Positions 52,372-60,318 of a stretch of 64,000 nucleotides of DNA are shown here, piece by piece. Below the pieces are notes generated by a model that saw nothing but the letters and a program-made list of their open reading frames with translations, did not search any database and was not told the origin of the DNA. The translations under genes and the position numbers were made by a program. Source of the DNA: Sinosporangium album (GTDB taxonomy: Bacteria; Actinomycetota; Actinomycetes; Streptosporangiales; Streptosporangiaceae); the NCBI RefSeq assembly GCF_900100605.1, contig NZ_FNCN01000001.1, positions 186,001-250,000 of the forward strand. Reading direction: 5' to 3'. Each line of letters starts with the position of its first letter. Positions within the stretch are counted from its first letter, which is position 1.

Positions 52372-53667
52372 ATGGTCGGTCTGACGGCCGAGGACACACC
52401 GATCCTGCATGTCTCGGCAGTGGAGGATTACGCGCGCTCCTGCTTCCCCGCATCCCCTCCGCGGCAGGCCGCCCCCGGGGCCGACCGCGTCGGCGTCGAA
52501 CTGGAGTTCCTGGTCTTCGACCGTACGGCTCCCGCCGACACGGTGCCGCTCGCCCGCATCGCCGAAGCGCTGCCGCCGCTCCCCGGAGGCACCCGGGTGA
52601 CCTTCGAACCCGGCGGCCAGCTCGAACTGTCCTGCCCCGCCGCGCCACTCCGCGAAGCCGTCGCGCAGGCCACCTCCGACGTGGCCGCCGTCCGCGCCGC
52701 GCTCCTGCCGGCCGGCCTGCTGCTGGCCGGCACCGGGCTCGACCCGCTGCGCCCGGCGGCCCGGCAGGTGCACGAGCCGCGCTACAACGCGATGGCCGAT
52801 TACCTCGGCCTCCCCTACGGCGCGCTGATGATGTGCTCGACCGCCTCGGTGCAGATCAACCTGGACCTCGGGGACAGGCCCGCACAGCGGTGGGAACGCG
52901 CCCACGCCCTCGGCCCCGTCCTCACCGCGGCCTTCGCCAACTCGCCGCTCAGCGGCGGCCGGCCCTGCGGCTGGATGTCGGGCCGCCAGGTCGTCTGGGA
53001 CAACCTCGACCGCACGCGCACGGCCCCCGTGCCCGCCGCCGGCGACCCCGCGCTGGCCTGGATGCGCTACCTGCTCGACGCCAGGCTCATGCTGGTGCGG
53101 GAGAACAGGCACACCTGCAGGCCGGTGCGCGACGGCTCGACGTTCCGCGACTGGCTGACCGGCGGCGGCCCCCCGCCCACCCTCGACGACCTGGCCTACC
53201 ACGCGACCACCCTCTTCCCGCCGGTGCGGCCCCGGGGATGGCTGGAGATCCGCTACCTCGACGCCCAGCACCCGGCCCACTGGCCCGTGTGCGTCGCCGT
53301 CACCCACGCGCTGATCACCGACGACCGCGCCGGAGAGGCGGCCATGGCCGCGGTCCTGGACCGCGGGGCCGTGCCGTACTCCCCCTCCGCCGCGGAGGAG
53401 GACGGGCGGACCGCGTGGCTGCGGGCGGCGCGGTTCGGGCTGGCCGACCCGGCGCTGAGGCGGGCCGCCACCGCCTGCTTCGAGGCGGCCCTCGCCGCGC
53501 TGCCCCGCCTCGGCGCCGGACCGGCGCTCGTCGCGCAAGTGGCGGCATTCGCCGACCGCCACGTCGCCGCCGGCCGGTCGCCGGCGGCCGACCTGACAGA
53601 CGCACGGACACCAACCGGATCCGGGCGGACCCTGCCGCCCTGGCTCAGTGAGGAAGGACTGGCTTGA
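52372..53667 (+). CDS. egtA: Ergothioneine biosynthesis glutamate-cysteine ligase EgtA
   Basis: Makes gamma-glutamylcysteine, the sulfur donor for ergothioneine. 431 residues of the GCS2-like plant/actinobacterial type: DRVGVELEFLVFD, TFEPGGQLELSCPA, and PYGALMMCSTASVQINLDLG are the ATP/metal and glutamate-binding segments, and WLEIRYLDAQ lies near the end. ATG start about 55 bases after the anti-sigma gene. The stop overlaps the TTG start of egtB (TTGA). Heads a complete five-gene egt cluster. Confidence 0.93.
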   Translation: MVGLTAEDTPILHVSAVEDYARSCFPASPPRQAAPGADRVGVELEFLVFDRTAPADTVPLARIAEALPPLPGGTRVTFEPGGQLELSCPAAPLREAVAQATSDVAAVRAALLPAGLLLAGTGLDPLRPAARQVHEPRYNAMADYLGLPYGALMMCSTASVQINLDLGDRPAQRWERAHALGPVLTAAFANSPLSGGRPCGWMSGRQVVWDNLDRTRTAPVPAAGDPALAWMRYLLDARLMLVRENRHTCRPVRDGSTFRDWLTGGGPPPTLDDLAYHATTLFPPVRPRGWLEIRYLDAQHPAHWPVCVAVTHALITDDRAGEAAMAAVLDRGAVPYSPSAAEEDGRTAWLRAARFGLADPALRRAATACFEAALAALPRLGAGPALVAQVAAFADRHVAAGRSPAADLTDARTPTGSGRTLPPWLSEEGLA

Positions 53668-54968
53668 ACGACTTCAAGGAGCGGATCGCCGCCGACCTGG
53701 CCGCCGTGCGGAACCGGTCGCTCGCCTACACCGACGCCGAGGACGACCTCCTGCTGCGGCAGCACTCGCCGCTGATGTCGCCGCTGGTGTGGGACCTGGC
53801 GCACATCGGGAACTACGAGGAGCTGTGGGTGCTGCGCGAAGCGGGCGGCATCACGCCGCTGCGGCCCGAGATCGACGATCTGTACGACGCGTTCAAGCAC
53901 CCCCGCAAGAACCGCCCCTCGCTCCCCATCCTCGGCCCGTCCGAGACCAGGCACTACATCTCCGGCGTACGCGGACGCACCCTCGACGTGCTCGACAGGC
54001 TCGACCTGTCGGCGCCCGACCCGCTGCACCGGGCCGGGTTCGTCTTCGGCCTCGTCATCCAGCACGAACACCAGCACGACGAGACCATGCTGGCCACCCT
54101 CCAGCTCTCCGGGCAGCCCGGACTGGTCCGCGACGCCGACCTGCCGCCGGGGCGCCGCCCGCGCGGCGCGGACGAGGTGCTCGTGCCCGCGGGGCCGTTC
54201 CTCATGGGCACCGACACCGAACCGTGGGCCTACGACAACGAGCGCCGCGCCCACCGGGTGGACCTGCCCGCGTACTTCATCGACCGGTTCCCCGTCGGCA
54301 ACCGCGCCTACGCGGCGTTCATCGAGGACGGCGGCTACGACGAGCCCCGCTGGTGGTCGCCGGAGGGGTGGCGGTGGCTGCGGGACAGCGGCGCCCGCGC
54401 GCCGCTGTTCTGGACCCGCGACGGCGGCACCTGGTGGCGCGCCCGCTTCGGCAGACGCGAACCGGTGCCGATGGACGAGCCGGTGCAGCACGTGTGCTGG
54501 TACGAGGCCGACGCCTACGCCCGCTGGGTGGGCAGGCGCCTGCCCACCGAGGCCGAATGGGAGAAGGCGTGCGGGTGGGACCCCGACGCCGAACGCTCCC
54601 GGAAGTACGCCTGGGGCGACGAGGCCCCCGGCCCCGACCGGGCCAACCTGGGCCATCGGGCAGCCAGGCCGGCGCCGATCGGCGCCTACCCGGCGGGCGC
54701 GAGCGCCTACGGGGCCGAGCAGATGATCGGCGACGTGTGGGAGTGGACGTCGTCGTGCTTCCTGCCGTACCCGGGTTTCCACTCCTTCCCCTACCGGGAG
54801 TACAGCGAGGTCTTCTTCGGCGGGGACCACCGGGTGCTGCGAGGCGGCTCCTGGGCCGCCGACCCGGCCGCGGTGCGCACGACGTTCCGCAACTGGGACT
54901 ACCCGATCCGCCGCCAGATCTTCACCGGGTTCCGCTGCGCCCGCGACGCCACCCCCGAGGAGGCGTGA
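53664..54968 (+). CDS. egtB: Hercynylcysteine sulfoxide synthase EgtB
   Basis: Non-heme iron enzyme that joins gamma-glutamylcysteine to hercynine with O2. 434 residues: a DinB-like N-terminal half with iron ligands His47 (WDLAHIGNYEE) and His134/His138 (QHEHQHDETM), positions nearly identical to the characterised mycobacterial enzyme. The C-terminal formylglycine-generating-enzyme-like half has FLMGTD, RLPTEAEWEKA, and GDVWEWTSS...VLRGGSW. TTG start overlapping egtA; stop overlaps egtC. Confidence 0.95.
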   Translation: MNDFKERIAADLAAVRNRSLAYTDAEDDLLLRQHSPLMSPLVWDLAHIGNYEELWVLREAGGITPLRPEIDDLYDAFKHPRKNRPSLPILGPSETRHYISGVRGRTLDVLDRLDLSAPDPLHRAGFVFGLVIQHEHQHDETMLATLQLSGQPGLVRDADLPPGRRPRGADEVLVPAGPFLMGTDTEPWAYDNERRAHRVDLPAYFIDRFPVGNRAYAAFIEDGGYDEPRWWSPEGWRWLRDSGARAPLFWTRDGGTWWRARFGRREPVPMDEPVQHVCWYEADAYARWVGRRLPTEAEWEKACGWDPDAERSRKYAWGDEAPGPDRANLGHRAARPAPIGAYPAGASAYGAEQMIGDVWEWTSSCFLPYPGFHSFPYREYSEVFFGGDHRVLRGGSWAADPAAVRTTFRNWDYPIRRQIFTGFRCARDATPEEA

Positions 54969-55678
54969 TGTGCCGCCACGCCGCCTGGCTCGGTCAGCCG
55001 CGCAGCCTCTCCTCGCTGATCCACGATCCGGAGTACGGCCTGCTCAGGCAGTCCTACGCCCCGCGCCTCCAGCGCCACGGCATGATCAACGCCGATGGTT
55101 TCGGCATGGGCTGGTACGCCGAGGGCAGGCAGGCCCCGGTCCGCTACCGCCGCGCCGTCCCCATCTGGGGCGACGCCAACGTGCCCGCGCTCGCCGAGTC
55201 GGCCGGGTCCCACTGCCTGCTCGCCGCCGTACGCTCGGCCACCGCCGGCATGCCGGTCGAGGAGAGCGCCACCGCCCCCTTCACCGACGGGCCGTGGCTG
55301 CTCAGCCACAACGGGCGCGTCGCCCGCGACGCCGTCAGAGACCTCGCCGACGCAGCCGAAAGCACCTGCGACTCGGCCTGGGTCGCCGCCGCCGTGTTCC
55401 TGCGCCTGCGCGCCGGGGCGGCCCTCGGCGACGCCCTGGCCGAGGTGGTCTCGACGGCCGGCGCCAAGGACGCCGAGGCCCGCCTGAACCTGCTCGCCGC
55501 CGACGGCACGTCGCTGGCCGCGACCACGTGGGGCGACACGCTCTTCCTGCGCGCCGAGGCGCCCTCGGGCACGCTCGTCGCCAGCGAACCGCTGGACGAC
55601 CGGCCGGGCTGGCACGCCGTACCGGAACGCAGCCTCGTGCTCGTCACCCCGCGCGGCGCGGAGGTGCTGCCGCTCTAG
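54968..55678 (+). CDS. egtC: Gamma-glutamyl-hercynylcysteine sulfoxide amidohydrolase EgtC
   Basis: Class II glutamine-amidotransferase-fold hydrolase that removes glutamate from the EgtB product. The N-terminal nucleophile is Cys2 (MCRHAAWLG, exposed after Met removal), and NADGFGMGWY and LLSHNGRV are the glutamine-pocket motifs. 236 residues. ATG overlaps the egtB stop by one base. Followed by egtD after 36 bases. Confidence 0.94.
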   Translation: MCRHAAWLGQPRSLSSLIHDPEYGLLRQSYAPRLQRHGMINADGFGMGWYAEGRQAPVRYRRAVPIWGDANVPALAESAGSHCLLAAVRSATAGMPVEESATAPFTDGPWLLSHNGRVARDAVRDLADAAESTCDSAWVAAAVFLRLRAGAALGDALAEVVSTAGAKDAEARLNLLAADGTSLAATTWGDTLFLRAEAPSGTLVASEPLDDRPGWHAVPERSLVLVTPRGAEVLPL

Positions 55679-55714
55679 AGCTCTCCCGAATCCGTCCCGC
55701 CACGAGGAGGCACC

Positions 55715-56713
55715 GTGTCCGTCAGCCATCCGGCCCGCCCGGCTCAACCGACCGTCAGCCTGATCGACCATATGGACCCGGGCCATCCGCGCCACGACCT
55801 CGAACACGATGTCCGCATCGGCCTGTCGTCCACGCCCAAGTGGCTGCCGCCCAAATGGTTCTACGACGCGGCGGGCAGCGACCTGTTCTCGCGGATCACT
55901 CGGCTTGAGGAGTACTACCCGACCCGCCGCGAGCTGGCCATCCTGCGCGCCCGCGCCGGCGACATCGCCGCGGCGTCCCGGGCGAGCACCCTGGTGGAAC
56001 TCGGCTCCGGCACCAGCGAGAAGACGGTGCTGCTGCTGGACGCGCTCGCCGAGGCCGGCACCCTGCGGGCCTACACCCCCGTCGATGTGGACGGGGCCAC
56101 GCTCCTGTCCGCCGCCAACCGGCTCGCGGCCCGCTATCCGGGGGTGACGGTGCGGGCCGTCCGCGCCGACTTCGAGCACCACCTCGCGCTGCTGCCCCGC
56201 ACGGGCAGGCGCATGGTGGCCTTCCTCGGCGGAACCATCGGCAACCTCGACCCGCAGGCCCGCCACGTGTTCCTGAAGAGCCTGCGGGCGACCCTGAGGC
56301 CGGGCGACACGTTCCTGCTCGGGGCCGACCTCGTCAAGGACACCGGCCGGCTCATCGCCGCCTACGACGACGCGTCCGGCGTCACCGCCGCCTTCAACCG
56401 CAACGTGCTCCACGTGATCAACCGGGAGCTCGACGCCGACTTCGAACCGGACGCGTTCGCCCATGTCGCGCTGTACGACGACCGGCACGACCGGATCGAG
56501 ATGCGGCTGCGGGCCACGCGCGACATGGCGGTGCGCATCCACGGGCTCGGGATGAGCGTCATGTTCACGGCCGGGGAGGAGATGCGCACCGAGATCAGCA
56601 CCAAGTTCAGGCCCGACAGGCTGCGGGAGGAACTGCGCGAGACGGGCTTCACCGTCAGGCGTTTCGACACCGATCCGAGCGACGACTTCAGCCTCGTCCT
56701 GGCCTCGGTCTGA
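55715..56713 (+). CDS. egtD: Histidine N-alpha-methyltransferase EgtD
   Basis: Trimethylates histidine to hercynine with three SAM, the committed step of ergothioneine synthesis. 332 residues: PKWLPPKWFYDAAGSDLFSRITRLEEYYPTRRE is the family N-terminus, LVELGSGTSEKTVLLLDAL the SAM site, and FLGGTIGNL a conserved strand-loop. GTG start behind GAGGAGGCACC. Confidence 0.95.
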   Translation: MSVSHPARPAQPTVSLIDHMDPGHPRHDLEHDVRIGLSSTPKWLPPKWFYDAAGSDLFSRITRLEEYYPTRRELAILRARAGDIAAASRASTLVELGSGTSEKTVLLLDALAEAGTLRAYTPVDVDGATLLSAANRLAARYPGVTVRAVRADFEHHLALLPRTGRRMVAFLGGTIGNLDPQARHVFLKSLRATLRPGDTFLLGADLVKDTGRLIAAYDDASGVTAAFNRNVLHVINRELDADFEPDAFAHVALYDDRHDRIEMRLRATRDMAVRIHGLGMSVMFTAGEEMRTEISTKFRPDRLREELRETGFTVRRFDTDPSDDFSLVLASV

Positions 56714-56725
56714 ACACCGCCGCCC

Positions 56726-57853
56726 ATGGACACCGCCGCCACGATGAGTACCGCCGCCGCCACGCCCTCCGCGGGCGACGTCGCGCGGGTGTGGCGCGCG
56801 GCCCGCGGCGCCCACCCGCAGGGGCACCTCGACGCCGCCGGTTGCGGCGTCCCGAGCGACCGGGTCCTCGACGCGATGGTCGCCCACCTCCACCGCGAAC
56901 GGGAGGTGGGCGGCTACGCGGCCGTGCCCGACATGGCCACGCCCAAGGCCGCGCTGGCGGCGCTCGTCGACGCGCGGGCGCAGGACGTGGCTTTCGCGGA
57001 GAGCGGCACCGCCGCCATGGCGGCCCTGCTCGCCGACTGGCCGCTTCCCGCGGGCGCCCGCGTCGGCGTCACCCGCGCGGAATACGGTCCGACCGTCGCC
57101 CTGCTGCGCCGCCTCGCCGTACGGCACCGCTGGACACTTGTCGACGTCCCCCTCGGCGACTGGTCCCGCCTCGACCTCTCCGGCCTGGGCGGGGTGCTCG
57201 CCGCCGGGCTGGACCTTCTCGTGCTGTCCCACATCGGCTCGCACCGCGGCGTTGTGCAGCCGGCGGCGGGGGCCGCGGCCATGTGCCGGGCCGCGGGGGT
57301 GCCCCTGGTGCTCGACGTCTGCCAGTCGGCCGGCCACGTGGACACCCGCGGCGTCGGCGCCGCGGCCTACGTTGGCACGTCCCGCAAATGGCTCGCCGGC
57401 CCGCGGGGCGCGGGGTTCTCGATCCTGCCCCCGAGTGAGCCGGGCGGCGCCCTGCGGCCCGCCGCCGACTACGAGAGCTACGAGGGGCCCATCGCGGCCC
57501 GCGTCGGCCTCGGCGTCGCCGTACTCGAGCATCACGCCCTCGGGCCGGGCGCGGTCCACGCCCGCCTGGCCGCGCTCGGCGGTGAGGCCCGCCGTATCCT
57601 CCACGGGGTGGGGGGTTGGGAGGTCCTCGAACCTCTGGACGAGCCCTCCGCCCTGGTCACCCTGCGCCCGCCCGCCGGGAGCACGGCCGAGTCGGCGGCG
57701 GCCTCGGCCGCCGCCGCGGGCCTCGCGGTGGCCGTCGTGCCGCCCGCCCGGGCCCCGGGCGACATGACGGTCTCGCTGCTGCGCGTCTCGCCCTCCCCCG
57801 GCGCGTCGGAGAAGGTGTTCCACCGGCTCGCCGGGGTCCTCGCGACCCGCTAG
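56726..57853 (+). CDS. egtE: Hercynylcysteine sulfoxide lyase EgtE
   Basis: PLP-dependent fold-type I enzyme that cleaves the C-S bond to give ergothioneine, the last step. The PLP lysine is Lys221 in VGTSRKWLAGPRGAGF, with LVLDVCQSAGHVDT providing the cofactor Asp. 375 residues. The start is either this ATG or one six codons later; neither has a good ribosome-binding site, and the 12-base gap from egtD suggests coupling. EgtE is the least conserved egt gene, so its presence makes the cluster complete. Confidence 0.9.
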   Translation: MDTAATMSTAAATPSAGDVARVWRAARGAHPQGHLDAAGCGVPSDRVLDAMVAHLHREREVGGYAAVPDMATPKAALAALVDARAQDVAFAESGTAAMAALLADWPLPAGARVGVTRAEYGPTVALLRRLAVRHRWTLVDVPLGDWSRLDLSGLGGVLAAGLDLLVLSHIGSHRGVVQPAAGAAAMCRAAGVPLVLDVCQSAGHVDTRGVGAAAYVGTSRKWLAGPRGAGFSILPPSEPGGALRPAADYESYEGPIAARVGLGVAVLEHHALGPGAVHARLAALGGEARRILHGVGGWEVLEPLDEPSALVTLRPPAGSTAESAAASAAAAGLAVAVVPPARAPGDMTVSLLRVSPSPGASEKVFHRLAGVLATR

Positions 57854-57943
57854 CGGCCGACCGGCCGGCCGGCAGGCCGCCGCGGCGGTCGCGGCAGTCG
57901 GCGCGGACGGCGCGGACGGCGTGATGGGCGCGGGCGGCGCTGG

Positions 57944-59140
57944 TCAGCGGGCGGACACGTTCGGGTGGTATTTCGGCAGCCGCACGCACACCTTGGTGCC
58001 GGCGCCGAGCGCGGTCTCGACGACGAGGCCGTATTCGTGGCCGTAGACCTGGCGGAGGCGTTCGTCGACGTTGAGGAGGCCGACGCCGCCCTGCTCCGAG
58101 CGTTCGGCGAGATCGCCGGCGAGGATGCGGGCCAGGCGCCCGGGGTCCATGCCGAGGCCGTCGTCCTCGACGCTGATGCGGCATTCGGCGCCCGCGTCCT
58201 CGGCGAGGATCGTGACGCGGCCGGTGACGGCGTCGGTTTCGAGGCCGTGCCGTACGGCGTTCTCCACGAGGGGCTGCAGGCACAGGAACGGTACGGCGAC
58301 GCCGAGCACCTCGGGCGCGATGCGCAGCGTGACCTGGAGGCGGTCGCCGAAGCGGGCGCGTTCCAGGGTGAGGTAGTGGTCGATGGAGCGGAGCTCCTCG
58401 GCGAGGGTGGTGAACTCGCCGTGCCGCCCGAAGGAGTAGCGGGTGAAGTCGGCGAACTCCAGCAGCAGTTCGCGGGCGCGCTCGGGGTCGGTGCGGGTGA
58501 AGGACGCGATGGTGGTGAGGGAGTTGTAGATGAAGTGGGGGGAGATCTGCGCCCGCAGCGCCCGCACCTCCGCCTCGATGAGCAGCGTGCGCGACCGGTC
58601 GAGCTCCGCCAGCTCAAGCTGCCCGCTCACCCACCCCGCCACCTCCTCGGCGGCGCGCACCAGCGCGGCGGAGGCGTGCGTGCCGTAGGCGGCGAGCGAC
58701 CCCACGACGCGCCCGTCGGTCGTGAGCGGCACGACGACCGCGAACTCCGTCGGGCAGTCGGTCCGCCCGCACGCGACGGTGTCGGGCCCGAGCACCTGGG
58801 TGCGGCCCTGCTCCAGGGTGCGCGCGGCGTGGGAGAACACGTCGCGGGAGTGGTGGTCGCCCGCGCCGTCGTAGACCAGGAGCCGCTCCCTGTCGGTGAT
58901 CGCGAGCGCCGGGGAGCCGAGCAGCTGCCTGAGGTGCCGCGCCGCCTTCTCCGCCCCGGCCTGCGACAGCCCTGCCCGCAGCGGCGGCGCGGCCAGCGAC
59001 GCGGTGTGCAGCGTCTCGAAGGTGGCCCGCTCGGCGGGCCCGCCGCCGAGCTCGCGCCGCCCGCGCCACATCCGCCACACCACGGCGGCGGGGATGACGA
59101 TCAGCACACTGATCAGGAGAACGGCGACGAGCGGCTCCAC
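57944..59140 (-). CDS. LytS-type sensor histidine kinase
   Basis: 398 residues. One N-terminal membrane helix, a GAF-like sensor with CGRTDCPTEFAVVVPL (two cysteines) around residues 60-185, then the His_kinase domain with IEAEVRALRAQISPHFIYNSL carrying the phospho-acceptor His. The HATPase region follows (QPLVENAVRHGLE, VEDDGLGMDPG, GGVGLLNVDERLRQVYG). GTG start. It lacks the multi-helix 5TM receptor of classical LytS. Probably the partner of the LytTR regulator 7 kb downstream on the same strand, separated by the sigma/egt block. Converges on egtE. Confidence 0.9.
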   Translation of the reverse strand: MEPLVAVLLISVLIVIPAAVVWRMWRGRRELGGGPAERATFETLHTASLAAPPLRAGLSQAGAEKAARHLRQLLGSPALAITDRERLLVYDGAGDHHSRDVFSHAARTLEQGRTQVLGPDTVACGRTDCPTEFAVVVPLTTDGRVVGSLAAYGTHASAALVRAAEEVAGWVSGQLELAELDRSRTLLIEAEVRALRAQISPHFIYNSLTTIASFTRTDPERARELLLEFADFTRYSFGRHGEFTTLAEELRSIDHYLTLERARFGDRLQVTLRIAPEVLGVAVPFLCLQPLVENAVRHGLETDAVTGRVTILAEDAGAECRISVEDDGLGMDPGRLARILAGDLAERSEQGGVGLLNVDERLRQVYGHEYGLVVETALGAGTKVCVRLPKYHPNVSAR

Positions 59141-59209
59141 GAGCCCGGAGCATACAGCCCGCCGCGCCGGTCACGCGGTCGGCCGGACCACGCCTTTACG
59201 AAGTAAGCA

Positions 59210-60196
59210 TCAGGTGTCGACGAACTCCGCCTGCACCATGACGCGCAGGCCGTTCGGCTCGGCGCGGAGGGTGACCGGAGTGAGGAGGCGCACCTCGCCG
59301 TCGACATCGGCGGACATGGGCGGGAACGTCTCCAGGATCATCTCCTGCCCCACCACGAACGGGCCTCCGGCCAGGCTGCGCCAGCGTCCCGTGGTGGCGC
59401 GGACCAGGGTCTCCAGCAGGAGGCGCAGCCGCTTGCCCGAGCCGAGCTGGTAGGCGACCAGCATGCGGTCGTCGATGCTGATGTCCTTGGCGATCTGCCA
59501 GCCGCCCTGGAAGCGGCCGTTGGCGATGTTGAGCTGGTGGGTGAGCAGTTCGTGGCGGCGGCCGTCGACGGTGAGGACGGCCCGGAAGGGGTGGTGGCCG
59601 GGCAGGAGGGCGAGGGCGGTGACGGGGTAGGCGGCGCGGCCGAGGATCTTCTTCAACCAGGGCCGGACCGTTCCCGCCACCTCGACGGAGACGCCGAAGC
59701 TGGCGAGGTTGGCGAAGGTGATGTCGCCGGCCACCCCGAGGTCGATGTCGGCGACCTTGCCGGTGGTGAGCACGCGGACGGCGCCCGCCACATCGAGCGG
59801 CAGGCCGAGGCTGCGGGCGAAGTTGTTGGTGGTGCCGAGGGGCAGGACGCCGAGCGCCACGTCCTGGTGGGCGAGGTGTTTGGCCGCGGTGGACAGGGTG
59901 CCGTCGCCCCCTCCGACGATCAGCAGGTCGGGGCCGAGGGCGAGGGCCGCGTCGAGGGCTTTGCGCAGCTTCGCGGTCTCGGTGACGACGAACATCCCGA
60001 GGGGCTGGAATCCCGCGAGCCGGAGCTGCCGGACCACCTCGGGGTGGCGTCGCCTGCCCCGCCGGGAATGCGTGTTCACGACGACGGCCACCCGGCGCTC
60101 GCTGAGGATCGCCTGGGTGTGCTCGGCTTTGGTGCGCAGAACGGTCACGCCTTCCGTGGTCGCCCGTCGCCCGCGGCGCGCGCGATCGGCGCTCAC
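59210..60196 (-). CDS. Diacylglycerol/lipid kinase family protein
   Basis: 328 residues of the DagK/YegS fold. VAVVVNTHSRRGRRRHPEVV is the N-terminal strand with NP-like loop replaced by NTHS, GGGDGTLS near residue 95 binds ATP, and PLGTTNNFARSLGLP is the conserved lipid/ATP loop. It phosphorylates diacylglycerol, sphingosine-like or other lipids; the substrate is unknown. GTG start. It lies 69 bases upstream of the LytS-type kinase gene on the same strand. Confidence 0.92.
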   Translation of the reverse strand: MSADRARRGRRATTEGVTVLRTKAEHTQAILSERRVAVVVNTHSRRGRRRHPEVVRQLRLAGFQPLGMFVVTETAKLRKALDAALALGPDLLIVGGGDGTLSTAAKHLAHQDVALGVLPLGTTNNFARSLGLPLDVAGAVRVLTTGKVADIDLGVAGDITFANLASFGVSVEVAGTVRPWLKKILGRAAYPVTALALLPGHHPFRAVLTVDGRRHELLTHQLNIANGRFQGGWQIAKDISIDDRMLVAYQLGSGKRLRLLLETLVRATTGRWRSLAGGPFVVGQEMILETFPPMSADVDGEVRLLTPVTLRAEPNGLRVMVQAEFVDT

Positions 60197-60318
60197 ATCG
60201 TACGGCCCTGGGCCCGGTGGGCGGGGCGCGCAAGCGACGCGCCGCGAGGCTCGCGCCGTACGGACTGCGGCGGTCGCCCCGGCGCTGCCGCCGGGGTGGC
60301 CGCGTGTGCCCGGAGGGG

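Noticed and set aside
54899-57823. 974-codon antisense frame across egtC-egtE
   Set aside because: The sense strand has three recognisable enzymes; the antisense product is Gly/Arg/Val-rich shadow sequence.
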